Part shown: positions 38,655-48,474 of the stretch, in pieces
Layout: every line of letters starts with the position of its first letter
How positions within the stretch are numbered: the first letter of the stretch is position 1
Assembly (NCBI GenBank): GCA_030602715.1
Contig: JAUVZD010000011.1
Location: forward strand, 1 to 64,000
DNA length: 64,000 bases
Direction of reading: 5' to 3'
DNA from: Candidatus Coatesiibacteriota bacterium
GTDB taxonomy: Bacteria; RBG-13-66-14; B26-G2; JAUVZD01
Translations under genes and position numbers: made by a program
Notes under the pieces: model-generated
Database searches by the model: none
Told to the model about the DNA's origin: nothing
Seen by the model: the letters and a program-made list of their open reading frames with translations, nothing else

Positions 38655-41059
38655 TGGAATTTGTGGAATATATCTCCCTACGTAGTTTAGGTATCCTCCT
38701 TTCCATCGTCCTTCCCTTTCTCATCCTAATAGCATCCCTGTGGCTTTCCTGCAAGGAGAAGCTCTACGACTGGCTTTCGCGCTTTGCAGAGCGTTATGGT
38801 AGGCAAGTGGTATATATCGTAGGCGGTCTTTTCCTCATCTGCCTGGTCTATGAGAAGATAATAGACTATCTCTCCTTGCGCTACCTGTTCACCGAGACCG
38901 GCGTCTTCCACCAGGGGCTGTGGAACACCATAAACGGCAACTTCTGCGATGTATCCGGATATTCGCCCCACCACCTCCTGCTCAACCATTTTGAGCCCAT
39001 CCTCTTCCTTCTCCTCCCCCTCTACTATATCCAGCCCACACAACTGTGGCTGGTCTTCCTCCCGGTAATAGTCGCCTTCATCGGGGGAATTATCCTATAT
39101 CGCCTCCTTGAAGCCTACAATACAGATAAAGTATTAGCCCTCTTGCTCACCATCGCCTACTTCTTCTACCCCACGGTATATAACTCCGCCTCCTGGGACT
39201 ACAACTCCGCCGCCCTCATAATGCTCTTCACCCTCTGCGCACTACTTATGGAGGTGCGCAAGAAGAACCTCTGGTTTTTCGTCTTCATCCTCCTCACCAT
39301 GATGTGCAAGGAAGATGTAGCCCCGCTCATATTCTGCCTGGGCATATACATCTTCTTCTCCCGCAAACGTCGCCTTCTGGGGGCGGTCACTTCCGCAGTA
39401 TCCGTCGTCTTCTTGGGTGCATACCTGCTCATCACCGGGATGATAACCGACGCTCCCAGCTTTCACATCGTGGATAGATTCTATCCCCTGGCAAGCGACA
39501 GCTTGGAACTGCTCCTGAGCCCCATTCTCCATCCCCGCCTGTTCTTCAGCACCCTTTTTTCCGGGGCAAACATCTCCCTGCTGGTAAAAACCCTCATTCC
39601 GCTGGCGCTACTTCCCGTCTTTTCCGGAGCGCTTTCCGTGGGAATATATGTCCTGCTCATTCCCACCTTCCTCAGCCAGATCGCCATCCAACATAACGCC
39701 TTCGCTCAAACCCACGCCTATATAGTCCCCTTCCTCTTTCTAGGCACAGCCTTGGGGGTATCCTTCTGGGCCAGGAGACAGCGAAGTTGGACCCGGTTCC
39801 TGAAAAAATTCAACATTAACTTACTGGTCGGATTATACATAGTCGGGGCTTGCGTCTCCTACCATCTTTACTATTCCTGGTCCCCGATTTCGCTGAACGC
39901 CTCTACCAGCATAGTATATGCGGAGTCCATCCAGGAGCAGTTTCACCAGATTACAGAGAAGTTTTCAAAAGACGACGCCATCGGCACTAACCATCGGACA
40001 TCCAGCTACCTGAGCAATCGCCGTTACATCTCCCCAGGGCACGATGTGGATTTTGACTATGTGCTCTACTTCCTGGACAATATTGACCCCACCATGAACA
40101 TTCTGCTTCTAGAATCGCTTTCCCTGGACCACTTTGCGGTGGAGGAGCAGTACCCTAACTTCATTATCTTGAAAAACGCCCCCAAAAGCACGCTGAATAA
40201 GGACATCTATCAATCGGTCTATTCCCGCTTTGATGACGCCTGGGGAATGGCGGAACCGGGAAAGATGTTTAAAGACCCCCAGGCGAAGAACGGCTTAGCC
40301 ACCATAATCGGGGGTTATCTCTCAAAACAGTACTTTCAATATCTACTCTGGTATCCGCCGGGAGAATACAAGCTGGAAATAATGCTGTGCGGTGAGCCCC
40401 AGCCGGGGAAGAGTCTGCTAATTGAGATAATCACCTTCGGTGGGATGGACGTTGACCCCCTCAAGCAGAGCGCCAACATCCCCCTGGACGACCTCTCAGC
40501 GGACGAGTATCGCCCCTTCCCCATCACCATAGTCATCCCCCGGGGAAAGAGGATGCTTTTGCACTTCACCACGCCAAAGGGAGGGGAGGTCCATTACGAT
40601 GGCTTTCTGGTCTCTGAAGGTCTACCCGCCTTTGAGGAGCTTGCGGATATGTTCATAGACCGCTGTTTCTCAGTGGACGGCGAAGGTGAACTTCAGACCA
40701 TCCCCCTGAACCATGAACTCTACTCCCGACCCGGATTCCTCCTGAGTGAAGAGGGCAAAACCTACTCCTTCACCATGAACGATGTCGCAAGCGATGCCAT
40801 CGCCCTCAATCTCTCCCTCATGGTGAGTGAATATCCCTATCCCCGTCCCCTGGCGGAGATTGTGATAAGAAGCGGAGGGCAGATAATCGGCGAACTGAAA
40901 CTGGACCGCCGAAGGATTGCCTTTGACAATTATTATGAGCTGATAACCGTGTTTCTGGATGGTGAACCCAGCTCCACCATCACCCTGGAGATCACTCCCC
41001 TGCTTGCAGACCAACTGTATCTAAATATAGTGCAGACTAGAAAATTGGTGGAGAAGTAA
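38654..41059 (+). CDS. DUF2079-like multi-pass membrane protein
   Basis: FTETGVFHQGLWNTINGNFCDVSGYSPHHLLLNHFEPILFLLLPLYYI...NSASWDYNSAALIMLFTLCAL; start overlaps previous stop by 1 nt. Confidence 0.7.
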   Translation: MEFVEYISLRSLGILLSIVLPFLILIASLWLSCKEKLYDWLSRFAERYGRQVVYIVGGLFLICLVYEKIIDYLSLRYLFTETGVFHQGLWNTINGNFCDVSGYSPHHLLLNHFEPILFLLLPLYYIQPTQLWLVFLPVIVAFIGGIILYRLLEAYNTDKVLALLLTIAYFFYPTVYNSASWDYNSAALIMLFTLCALLMEVRKKNLWFFVFILLTMMCKEDVAPLIFCLGIYIFFSRKRRLLGAVTSAVSVVFLGAYLLITGMITDAPSFHIVDRFYPLASDSLELLLSPILHPRLFFSTLFSGANISLLVKTLIPLALLPVFSGALSVGIYVLLIPTFLSQIAIQHNAFAQTHAYIVPFLFLGTALGVSFWARRQRSWTRFLKKFNINLLVGLYIVGACVSYHLYYSWSPISLNASTSIVYAESIQEQFHQITEKFSKDDAIGTNHRTSSYLSNRRYISPGHDVDFDYVLYFLDNIDPTMNILLLESLSLDHFAVEEQYPNFIILKNAPKSTLNKDIYQSVYSRFDDAWGMAEPGKMFKDPQAKNGLATIIGGYLSKQYFQYLLWYPPGEYKLEIMLCGEPQPGKSLLIEIITFGGMDVDPLKQSANIPLDDLSADEYRPFPITIVIPRGKRMLLHFTTPKGGEVHYDGFLVSEGLPAFEELADMFIDRCFSVDGEGELQTIPLNHELYSRPGFLLSEEGKTYSFTMNDVASDAIALNLSLMVSEYPYPRPLAEIVIRSGGQIIGELKLDRRRIAFDNYYELITVFLDGEPSSTITLEITPLLADQLYLNIVQTRKLVEK

Positions 41060-41191
41060 CCATTGATTTTATCGGCAGTATTTACATATCTTCTGCAGAT
41101 AGAAGCGCAGAGAATCTGAAAGACTTTAAGCCCAAATGGGCAGAAAAAATGTTAAAATCTTCGTGATGGCATAAAATTGCAAGGAGGTTTT

Positions 41192-41944
41192 ATGTCCGGT
41201 CACTCCAGATGGTCCACCATAAAGCGCAAGAAGGGGGCAAAGGACGCCAAGCGGGGACAGTTGTTCTCCAGGCTGATCAAGGAGATCACCATCGCCGCCA
41301 AACTGGGAGGCGGAGATGCGGACACCAATACCCGTCTGAGGATAGCTATCGCCACCGCCAAGGAGAACAACATGCCCAAGGGCAACATTGAGCGGGCTAT
41401 CAGACGGGGCACAGGCGCTGAGGAGGGGGTCAACTATGAAGAGGTACTCTACGAGGCGTACGGTCCCGGGGGGGTAGCTTTCCTGTTAGAGACCTTGACC
41501 GACAACCGCAATCGCACCGTCGGCGAGGTGCGCTACATACTGGATAAAAACGGGGGGAGTCTGGCTGAGTCCGGCTCCGTCGCCTGGCAGTTTGAAAAAA
41601 TCGGCTTGATAGTCATTGACGACCCCAAAGCCGACCCGGACAGGATATTGGACATAGCCCTGGAAACAGGCGCCGAGGATATCAACCAGGAGGAAGGTAT
41701 AATTGAGATATTCACCCCGGTGAGCAAGTTTCACGATGTCTGCACCGCCCTGGACCACGCCGGTATCGCCCGCAGTCTCTCTGAGATCTCCATGCGCCCC
41801 AAATCCACCGTCAGGGTGGAGGGTAAGGAGGCTGAAAAATTGCTCCACCTATATGAGTTGTTGGAGGAGCACGACGACATCCAGAAGGTCTGGGCTAACT
41901 TTGACATCCCCGACGAGATTCTATCCGCTGTGGCTGAAGGATGA
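41192..41944 (+). CDS. yebC: YebC/PmpR-family transcription/translation regulator
   Basis: MSGHSRWSTIKRKKGAKDAKRGQLFSRLIKEITIAAKLGG...; RBS aaggaggt. Confidence 0.96.
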   Translation: MSGHSRWSTIKRKKGAKDAKRGQLFSRLIKEITIAAKLGGGDADTNTRLRIAIATAKENNMPKGNIERAIRRGTGAEEGVNYEEVLYEAYGPGGVAFLLETLTDNRNRTVGEVRYILDKNGGSLAESGSVAWQFEKIGLIVIDDPKADPDRILDIALETGAEDINQEEGIIEIFTPVSKFHDVCTALDHAGIARSLSEISMRPKSTVRVEGKEAEKLLHLYELLEEHDDIQKVWANFDIPDEILSAVAEG

Positions 41945-42453
41945 TGAACCCCCAAAAAAGGGACCAACCCCTAATAATTCTGGGCATAGACCCCGGTCTG
42001 GCGGCTACCGGCTACGGAATAATCTCCCTCATTGACCGCAAGGTGGAGGTACAGAGCGGGGGAATAATCACCACCCAAGAGGGCCACCCCCTGCAGGAGC
42101 GGTTGGCTCACCTCCACCGGGAGGTCTCTTACATATTGGAAAAACACCAGCCCCAGATTATGGCAATAGAGGGACTATATAGTCATTACCGCCATCCCAG
42201 CACCGCCATCCTGATGGGGCATGCCCGGGGGGTAATCATACTCTCCGCCCAAAGGAATACCTTAGAGGTCGCCGAATATCCCCCAGCGACGATAAAACAG
42301 GCGGTCAGCGGGAGCGGGCGTGCGAGCAAGGAGCAGGTGCGGGGGATGGTGTCCGCCATGCTCTCTATAGAGGGTGAGAAGTTATCCGACCACATTAGCG
42401 ACGCCCTGGCTTGCGCCTTAACCCACCTCATCAAGGAGGATAAGTGGCCATGA
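41944..42453 (+). CDS. ruvC: Crossover junction endodeoxyribonuclease RuvC
   Basis: IILGIDPGLAATGYGII...MAIEGLYSHYRHPSTAILMGHARGVI...HISDALACALTH. Confidence 0.95.
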   Translation: MNPQKRDQPLIILGIDPGLAATGYGIISLIDRKVEVQSGGIITTQEGHPLQERLAHLHREVSYILEKHQPQIMAIEGLYSHYRHPSTAILMGHARGVIILSAQRNTLEVAEYPPATIKQAVSGSGRASKEQVRGMVSAMLSIEGEKLSDHISDALACALTHLIKEDKWP

Positions 42454-43055
42454 TCGCTTATCTACGGGGGACCCTGATCAGCCTGGGGGAGGAGGGCATC
42501 ACCCTGGAGGTCGGTGGGGTGGGAGTTCGCTTGAACCTCTCCTCCTACGAGCGGGCGCAGTTGACCGAGGAGGAGCTTTCCGAAGAGATCATCTTAAACA
42601 CCCACCTGGCACTGACCACCTCCGGAAACCAGATCAGCGTTATGTTGGCTGGCTTCCTGAACCAGGAGACCTACCACCTCTTCACCAAGTTGGTCACCGT
42701 CCCCGGTTTAGGGCCGAGGGCGGCGCTTCAGGCCATATCCCAGCCTCCGACGGAGCTGATAAAGGCCATAAACGACGGCGATGTGGAAACGCTCAAACGT
42801 CTGCCGGGCATCGGCGCCGCAAAAGCCCGGCAGATAATCTCCAGCCTGGCCGGGAAGGTGGTCCTTCCTGAGGAGGCGGAAGCTCGTGCCTCCGCCGCAA
42901 CTCTTGAGCCCCCCTGGGACGATGTATGGAGCGCCCTGGAGAAATTCGGTCACAAGCGCACGGAGATTGAGGGGATGATAACCAAAGCCCGAAAGGAGCT
43001 TCCCGAGGCTGAATCGGTGGAGGAGATTCTGGCGCATATCTATAGGCGGGAGTAG
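42450..43055 (+). CDS. ruvA: Holliday junction branch migration protein RuvA
   Basis: MIAYLRGTLISLGEEGITLEVGGVGVRLNLS...VPGLGPRAALQAIS...LPGIGAAKARQIISSLAGK; ATGA overlap with ruvC. Confidence 0.95.
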   Translation: MIAYLRGTLISLGEEGITLEVGGVGVRLNLSSYERAQLTEEELSEEIILNTHLALTTSGNQISVMLAGFLNQETYHLFTKLVTVPGLGPRAALQAISQPPTELIKAINDGDVETLKRLPGIGAAKARQIISSLAGKVVLPEEAEARASAATLEPPWDDVWSALEKFGHKRTEIEGMITKARKELPEAESVEEILAHIYRRE

Positions 43056-43086
43056 AGGGTTTGCCGCAACCGGGAGGTTGAAGCGC

Positions 43087-44517
43087 TCACTCCCCTCCCC
43101 CGACCGTGGGTTGCTTCCAACGCGGCTTACGGAACTGATATATGATCAAAGGTATGGCGCATACTAAGATTATGCCCAAGATCAGGAATGCCTCGTAGAA
43201 GACAACGCTACCTATCTCTAGTTGGGAAGGAGGAACGTAGCCGAGCGCCACGGCTAAAACGGCGACGACCGTCGCGACGCCCGCAACCAACCACATCCCC
43301 CATTTACCGCCCGGGACCTTGTAAGGTCGCGGGACGTCCGGTTTGGAATAACGTAAGCGAATAGCCGATATAAACAACAAAATATACATCACCAGATAGA
43401 GTTGCGCCGTTAGCACGGTTAGGATCCAATAAGAGCTGCTCACGGTCGGCATAAGGAGGAATACGAACGACAGGGCCGTCACGACCAACGCCTGGATTAA
43501 TAAGATATTGGTCTGCACGCCATGGCGGTTGACGCGTTGAAAGAAAGGCGGCAGATACCCGTTGCGGGCAACTGCCAGGATGCCCTTGCTTGGGCCGGCG
43601 ATCCACGAGCAGATCTGACCGAAAACGCCGAACGTGAGGAGCAGGGCGACGACCGGCAGGAACCATGTCATATGATAATTATCCAAAAAAACCGTGAATG
43701 CCTCCATCAAACCCGCGACGAGACTGATCTTCTCTCGCGGCACCACGGTGGCAACGGATAACGTGCCTAGAACGAACACAACGAGTACAATAACCGTCGC
43801 GAGGAATATCGCCTTCGGGAAATTCTTCCGCGGGTCTTTTACCTCTTGGGCATGGGCGGCGGACACCTCCATCCCGGAGAAGAAAAGGAGAGCACTCGCC
43901 GCCAGCACAATGGTGCCGAGTTTACTGAATTCCGGGATCAACGTACTCGCGGCGAAAGAAATCTGCGACGGCTCGCCAAGCGCAATCCAAACGATCCCGA
44001 AGATAATGATCAACGCGCCCGGCAGCAGCGTCCCCCCGATGACGCAGAGGGTACTGATCAAACCGGAGACTCTCATCCCCAAGAAATTAGCTAATGTCGC
44101 TCCCCAGTATACGACCAGGATTACGGCGATGCCGTAAACCTTGTTCCCAGCGAGGGAGGGGCTCAAGACGAAGGCGAACATCGCAGCCGCAAAAGCCAAC
44201 ACCGTCGGATACCAGATGACGTTCTGAAACCACTGCAACCAGACCGCTAGAAAACCCCACCTCGCACCGAGCGCCTCTTTTACCCAGACGAAGATGCCAC
44301 CTCGTTTCGGCCACCCGGTGGCGAGCTCAGCGGAGACCAACGCCGTGGGAATTAGAAATATGGCCGCGGCCACCACGAAATAAAAGACCGCGCTGAGGCC
44401 GTATTCGGCCATAGTTGGCAAACCGCGTAAGCTCATAATTATCGCGACGTTGATCATCGCGAGCGTAAAGACGTTCAATACGCGACGAGTACCCGACTTT
44501 ACTTGATTCGCGATCAT
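43087..44517 (-). CDS. gadC: APC-family glutamate:GABA antiporter-like permease
   Basis: Multi-pass permease; TLAMINVAIIMSLRGLPTMAEYG...PKRGGIFVWVKEALGARWGFLAVWLQWFQNV; adjacent to gadB. Confidence 0.85.
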   Translation of the reverse strand: MIANQVKSGTRRVLNVFTLAMINVAIIMSLRGLPTMAEYGLSAVFYFVVAAAIFLIPTALVSAELATGWPKRGGIFVWVKEALGARWGFLAVWLQWFQNVIWYPTVLAFAAAMFAFVLSPSLAGNKVYGIAVILVVYWGATLANFLGMRVSGLISTLCVIGGTLLPGALIIIFGIVWIALGEPSQISFAASTLIPEFSKLGTIVLAASALLFFSGMEVSAAHAQEVKDPRKNFPKAIFLATVIVLVVFVLGTLSVATVVPREKISLVAGLMEAFTVFLDNYHMTWFLPVVALLLTFGVFGQICSWIAGPSKGILAVARNGYLPPFFQRVNRHGVQTNILLIQALVVTALSFVFLLMPTVSSSYWILTVLTAQLYLVMYILLFISAIRLRYSKPDVPRPYKVPGGKWGMWLVAGVATVVAVLAVALGYVPPSQLEIGSVVFYEAFLILGIILVCAIPLIIYQFRKPRWKQPTVGGGE

Positions 44518-44557
44518 TTTTACCTATCCTTAGTTTTAAACCTCGCGCTCTGGTTAC

Positions 44558-45961
44558 TTAATTGACGTGGTGTCCTCTCCGCGCCGACCTCCGCGGCACG
44601 ACTACCTCACCCTTAGCGCCCTCTAGGACCTCGCAGACGTTCGCCACGTCGGCGACGAATATGTCTGCCAGATCTCGTCCGAAGTTTTCCTTTACTACTA
44701 CGCGCATTATGGCGATATCCTCGGCATTGGGCGGCAACGTATAGGCCGGCACGATCCATCCACGCTCACGGAGTTTGTGCGAGAGGTCGAAAACGGTATA
44801 TTTAGCATCCTCCTTCAATTTGACCGTTACGATCGGGAGAAGGTCCGCCGTGTTCAGCACCTCAAACCTTCCGGAATCGGCCAGTTGCTCCGCCACGTAT
44901 CGTGCGTTCTCCAGAACGTTGGTCGCGATCCTCGCGTACCCCTTTCGGCCAAGCCGCAGTAAATTGTAATACTGCGCTAGGATCATGGCGCTACCCCGCG
45001 AGAAGTTCAGCGTATACGTGGGCATCTCGTCGCCGAGGTAGTTCACGTAAAACACCAAATCCTCTGGCAGGTCGCTGGCGTCACGAAAAATAAGCCATCC
45101 TAAGCCTGGATAAACTAGTCCGTATTTATGGCCCGAGACGTTGATTGATTTGACGCGGGGCAGCCGGAAATCCCACTGGAGCTCAGGATTTGCAAAGGGC
45201 GTGACAAAACCACCGCTGGCTGCGTCGACGTGCACCGGGATATCCCAATCTTTCTTCTTGTAAACGCCGTCTAGCAGGGCGCTTATTTCAGCGATTGGGT
45301 CCGCCTCCCCGGTGAACGTCGTGCCCAGGATCGCGCCGACGCAAATGGTATTCTCGTCGATACGCTCCTCCACACCCACCGCGGTAATCGCAAAACGGTC
45401 CGGTTCCATAGGGATTATACGCGGTTCAATGTCGAAATACTTCGCGAACTTGTCCCAGCACACATGGGCGTCGGCGCCATAGACGATGTTCGGTTTTCCG
45501 CAAGGCTTCCCCTTGGCTTCCCTTCGCTTCTTCCAGGCCCATTTGTGCGCCAACAACCCAAGCGTTACAGCTTCCGACGACCCGACCGTCGCCGTGCCAG
45601 CGAAAGTGGTATCCTCGGGCGCATTGAATAAACGCGCCAACATGTTTACTACTCGCTCGTGGATAACTTCAGTCTGGGGATACTCGAAATGGTCGATAAA
45701 ATTCCTGCCGATGTTTTCTATGATCAGCCGTTCCGCCTCGGGCTCCATCCACGTTGTGACGAAACTCGCGAGGTTGAGGGCGGGATTGCCGTCGAGGTTC
45801 AGCTCGTCGTGGACCAGTTGATACGCGGCATTTGCCGGCATACCCTCCTCCAGTATTTCGTACTTCGGCACGGTTTCATCAAAAAATCTCGTGCTGTACG
45901 TGCTGGCGTGTCCCCTGCGCGATTCCTCCAGCCGTTCGATATCAACTTTCTTAGATATCAT
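44558..45961 (-). CDS. gadB: Glutamate decarboxylase
   Basis: [18 protein letters not shown]...[27 protein letters not shown]...[13 protein letters not shown]...[22 protein letters not shown]. Confidence 0.95.
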   Translation of the reverse strand: MISKKVDIERLEESRRGHASTYSTRFFDETVPKYEILEEGMPANAAYQLVHDELNLDGNPALNLASFVTTWMEPEAERLIIENIGRNFIDHFEYPQTEVIHERVVNMLARLFNAPEDTTFAGTATVGSSEAVTLGLLAHKWAWKKRREAKGKPCGKPNIVYGADAHVCWDKFAKYFDIEPRIIPMEPDRFAITAVGVEERIDENTICVGAILGTTFTGEADPIAEISALLDGVYKKKDWDIPVHVDAASGGFVTPFANPELQWDFRLPRVKSINVSGHKYGLVYPGLGWLIFRDASDLPEDLVFYVNYLGDEMPTYTLNFSRGSAMILAQYYNLLRLGRKGYARIATNVLENARYVAEQLADSGRFEVLNTADLLPIVTVKLKEDAKYTVFDLSHKLRERGWIVPAYTLPPNAEDIAIMRVVVKENFGRDLADIFVADVANVCEVLEGAKGEVVVPRRSARRGHHVN

Positions 45962-45976
45962 AACCTGCCGTCCTTT

Positions 45977-46066
45977 CTACCCGCTTGTCCAGCGGGATTT
46001 CGCGGCGTCAATTCCCGGGTGACGCTGAAGTCCTTCATCTTGCTCAGTTAGCACCCGATATTTCAT
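45977..46066 (-). pseudogene. Truncated hicB 5' end fused to gadB upstream sequence
   Basis: MKYRVLTEQDEGLQRHPGID...; first ~11 codons and upstream ~34 nt nearly identical to hicB at 48681. Confidence 0.65.
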
Positions 46067-46109
46067 ACTAATTATTATATCAAAAATGCGTATAAAAAAT
46101 AAAATAATA

Positions 46110-46137
46110 CCTCAGCCTTCTTAATTAGGCTGGGGTT
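46110..46137. terminator. CCAGCC/GGCTGG-type terminator-like hairpin
   Basis: cctcagccttcttaattaggctgggg; related hairpins at 48309 and 48727. Confidence 0.5.
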
Positions 46138-46261
46138 TCAATCATCACCCTGAGCCTCTTATTATTCATGGATTTACCCATTTCCTCCATCCTAATATCT
46201 TACCCCACCAGTCTTTTCCACGATTCAACACCACCACAAAATTATGATATAATTCCTCCAC

Positions 46262-46975
46262 ATGCCAAAAAAAATCCACATCCTCCTAGCCTTACTTCTC
46301 CTCCCCCTCGCTTGCTCCCCAAAAAGCGACACTGAAGCAGGGAAGGAGCAAGCCCCCACCACGGTAACCGTCTGCGCCATGGGCGAGGTTGATTCCCGCT
46401 GGCTCACCCTGATGGGCGAGACCCTGCAGGCTTCCTTCAAGGTGGAGTGGAAACCCGGCTCGGCTATGGACTACCCCGAGGGCGCCTACAACGCCTCCCG
46501 CAACCAATATGACGCCCCCACCATCCTCAAATACATCCACAAAAACCAGCCTCCCACCGAAGGAGTGATGGTGCTGGTGGAGGGCGACCTCTATCGTGAG
46601 GGGCGTAACTACCTCTTCGGCTATGCGCTCATGCCCGGGAATATATCCATTATGTCCCTCGCCCGCCTGGACGGCTCCGCCTTCGGCTATCAGCCCACCG
46701 ACACAAAGACCGTCCCCCGCATAATCAAGACCACCGTCCACGAGTTCGCCCACAACCTGGGCTTGAGCCACTGTCAGCACGACGACACCTGCGTCGTCTC
46801 CGACACCCTGGGCTTAAAGGATTTGGACAACAAGCAGATGAACTTCTGCCCCACCTGCGAGAGGTGGATATGCATGGTCTGTGGTATGGAGGTGGAGGAG
46901 GGCCGGGAAAGGATGAGGAAGCTCTTTGAGAAATATGGTCTGGTGGTGGAGTTTTCCCCCCTGGAAGAGAATTAG
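46262..46975 (+). CDS. Archaemetzincin-like zinc metalloprotease with lipoprotein signal
   Basis: Lipobox-like LLPLACS; HEFAHNLGLSHCQHDDTC...DNKQMNFCPTC. Confidence 0.8.
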   Translation: MPKKIHILLALLLLPLACSPKSDTEAGKEQAPTTVTVCAMGEVDSRWLTLMGETLQASFKVEWKPGSAMDYPEGAYNASRNQYDAPTILKYIHKNQPPTEGVMVLVEGDLYREGRNYLFGYALMPGNISIMSLARLDGSAFGYQPTDTKTVPRIIKTTVHEFAHNLGLSHCQHDDTCVVSDTLGLKDLDNKQMNFCPTCERWICMVCGMEVEEGRERMRKLFEKYGLVVEFSPLEEN

Positions 46976-46978
46976 CGG

Positions 46979-47884
46979 ATGATAGTAAGCGCCAGCAGAA
47001 GGACGGACATCCCCGCCTTCTACGCCCCCTGGTTTATGGAGCGAGTAAGACGGGGCTTCTGCCTGACCGCAAACCCCTTCAACCCCCATCAGATTCGCCG
47101 GGTGGAGCTTGACCCCCAGGTGGTGGATGCGGTGGTCTTCTGGACCAGAAACCCCAAGCCCCTACTACGCCATCTGGACGAGCTGGACGAGCGAGGCTTC
47201 AATTACTACTTCCTTTTCACTATAAACGATTACCCTAAAATACTTGAGCCCCATCTTCCCCCACCGGCTGAGCTTGTGGAGAGCTTTTGCGAGCTGGGTC
47301 GGCGCCTGGGGCGGGAGAGGATGGTGTGGCGCTACGACCCGATAATACTGTCAAACATCACCGACGGAGCCTACCATGCTGAAAAGGTGCACAGGATTGC
47401 CGATTCGGTCGGGGAGTGGTGCGGACGGATGGTGATAAGTATAGTCCATCCCTACCGCAAGGTGGAGCGCAGGCTTTCCAGGCTTGCGGAGACGGGTTTT
47501 TCCTACCTAGACGCTGAAAATCACCAGGAGGAGTTGGACAAGGTTTTCTCTGCGGTTCAAGAGGTCTCCACTGACTACCGCTTTCCGGCTTTCTCCTGCG
47601 CCCAGAGGGTGGACCTGTCAAAATACGACACCGCACCCGGCGCTTGCATTGATAATGAGTTAATCAATCATGCCTTCGGGCTGAACCTTCCCTACAAGAA
47701 GGACAGGTCCCAACGGGCGGAGTGCCGGTGCATGCCAAGCATAGACATCGGCGCCTACGACACCTGCCCCTACGGCTGTATCTACTGTTATGCGATAAAC
47801 AGCGTGGAGGTAGCAAGGGAGAACTACAGGTTGCATAATCCTAGAGCGGAGGGGCTCCTGCCTCAAAGGACACCAGGCAGTTAG
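46979..47884 (+). CDS. DUF1848-like protein with C-terminal CxxxCxxC site
   Basis: MIVSASRRTDIPAFYAPWFMERVRRGFCLTANPFNPHQIRRV...CPYGCIYCYAINS. Confidence 0.85.
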   Translation: MIVSASRRTDIPAFYAPWFMERVRRGFCLTANPFNPHQIRRVELDPQVVDAVVFWTRNPKPLLRHLDELDERGFNYYFLFTINDYPKILEPHLPPPAELVESFCELGRRLGRERMVWRYDPIILSNITDGAYHAEKVHRIADSVGEWCGRMVISIVHPYRKVERRLSRLAETGFSYLDAENHQEELDKVFSAVQEVSTDYRFPAFSCAQRVDLSKYDTAPGACIDNELINHAFGLNLPYKKDRSQRAECRCMPSIDIGAYDTCPYGCIYCYAINSVEVARENYRLHNPRAEGLLPQRTPGS

Positions 47885-48007
47885 TTATCTTTATATTAGC
47901 GAGGTGCTTAATAAGCGGGTTATTTTTCCCCTTTACATGTCGTAAAATTATGTCATAATGTCTAATGCATGCATATCTTATCTCCAAGAAAAAAGGAGGT
48001 AAAAAAC

Positions 48008-48289
48008 ATGAGAATCAACAAACTCGCTTTTTGGGTAGTTTTCACAGCGTTATTCTTGCTGATGGGAATGACCACCAATCAAGCAATCGCCGAGGATGAC
48101 GATCTAGTGTGGGTGGACGAGGATGGAACCATCTGGATTAATGACAACTTTGATGGAGTTGACCCCGACGATGATATCAACGACTATCACAACTGGATAG
48201 CCTTTCCAGATGACTACGATGATATTGAAATTCCGCCAGTTCCGGAGGTTACCGTCATAGATGATACAGAAGCGGAGGACTCAGAATAG
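48008..48289 (+). CDS. Small acidic secreted hypothetical protein
   Basis: Signal peptide MRINKLAFWVVFTALFLLMGMTTNQAIA; RBS aaggaggt; Asp-rich C-terminus; promoter-like TTTACA-N16-CATAAT upstream. Confidence 0.6.
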   Translation: MRINKLAFWVVFTALFLLMGMTTNQAIAEDDDLVWVDEDGTIWINDNFDGVDPDDDINDYHNWIAFPDDYDDIEIPPVPEVTVIDDTEAEDSE

Positions 48290-48308
48290 ATTTTATCAGT
48301 AAAAACAA

Positions 48309-48337
48309 ACCCCCAGCCCTGCACTCAGGCTGGGGTG
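48309..48337 (+). terminator. Rho-independent terminator-like hairpin
   Basis: cccccagccctgcactcaggctggggtg. Confidence 0.6.
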
Positions 48338-48356
48338 AACTATCTTAGAAATCAGG

Positions 48357-48467
48357 TCAGCTCTTCTCTCTTAAGCGTTCTCCATCTGTCTGATGGTCAA
48401 CCTAATAACCAAACTTCTTCAATGCTCTCACCAATCTATTGCCGGATATTATTGGAAGCTTTGTCAA
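48357..48467 (-). pseudogene. Degenerate HicA toxin remnant with in-frame stop
   Basis: (TTG)TKLPIISGNRLVRALKKFGY*VDHQTDGERLREKS*, matching the HicA N-terminal pattern MTKLPxISGKExIRALKKLGF. Confidence 0.65.
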
Positions 48468-48474
48468 GAGCTAC

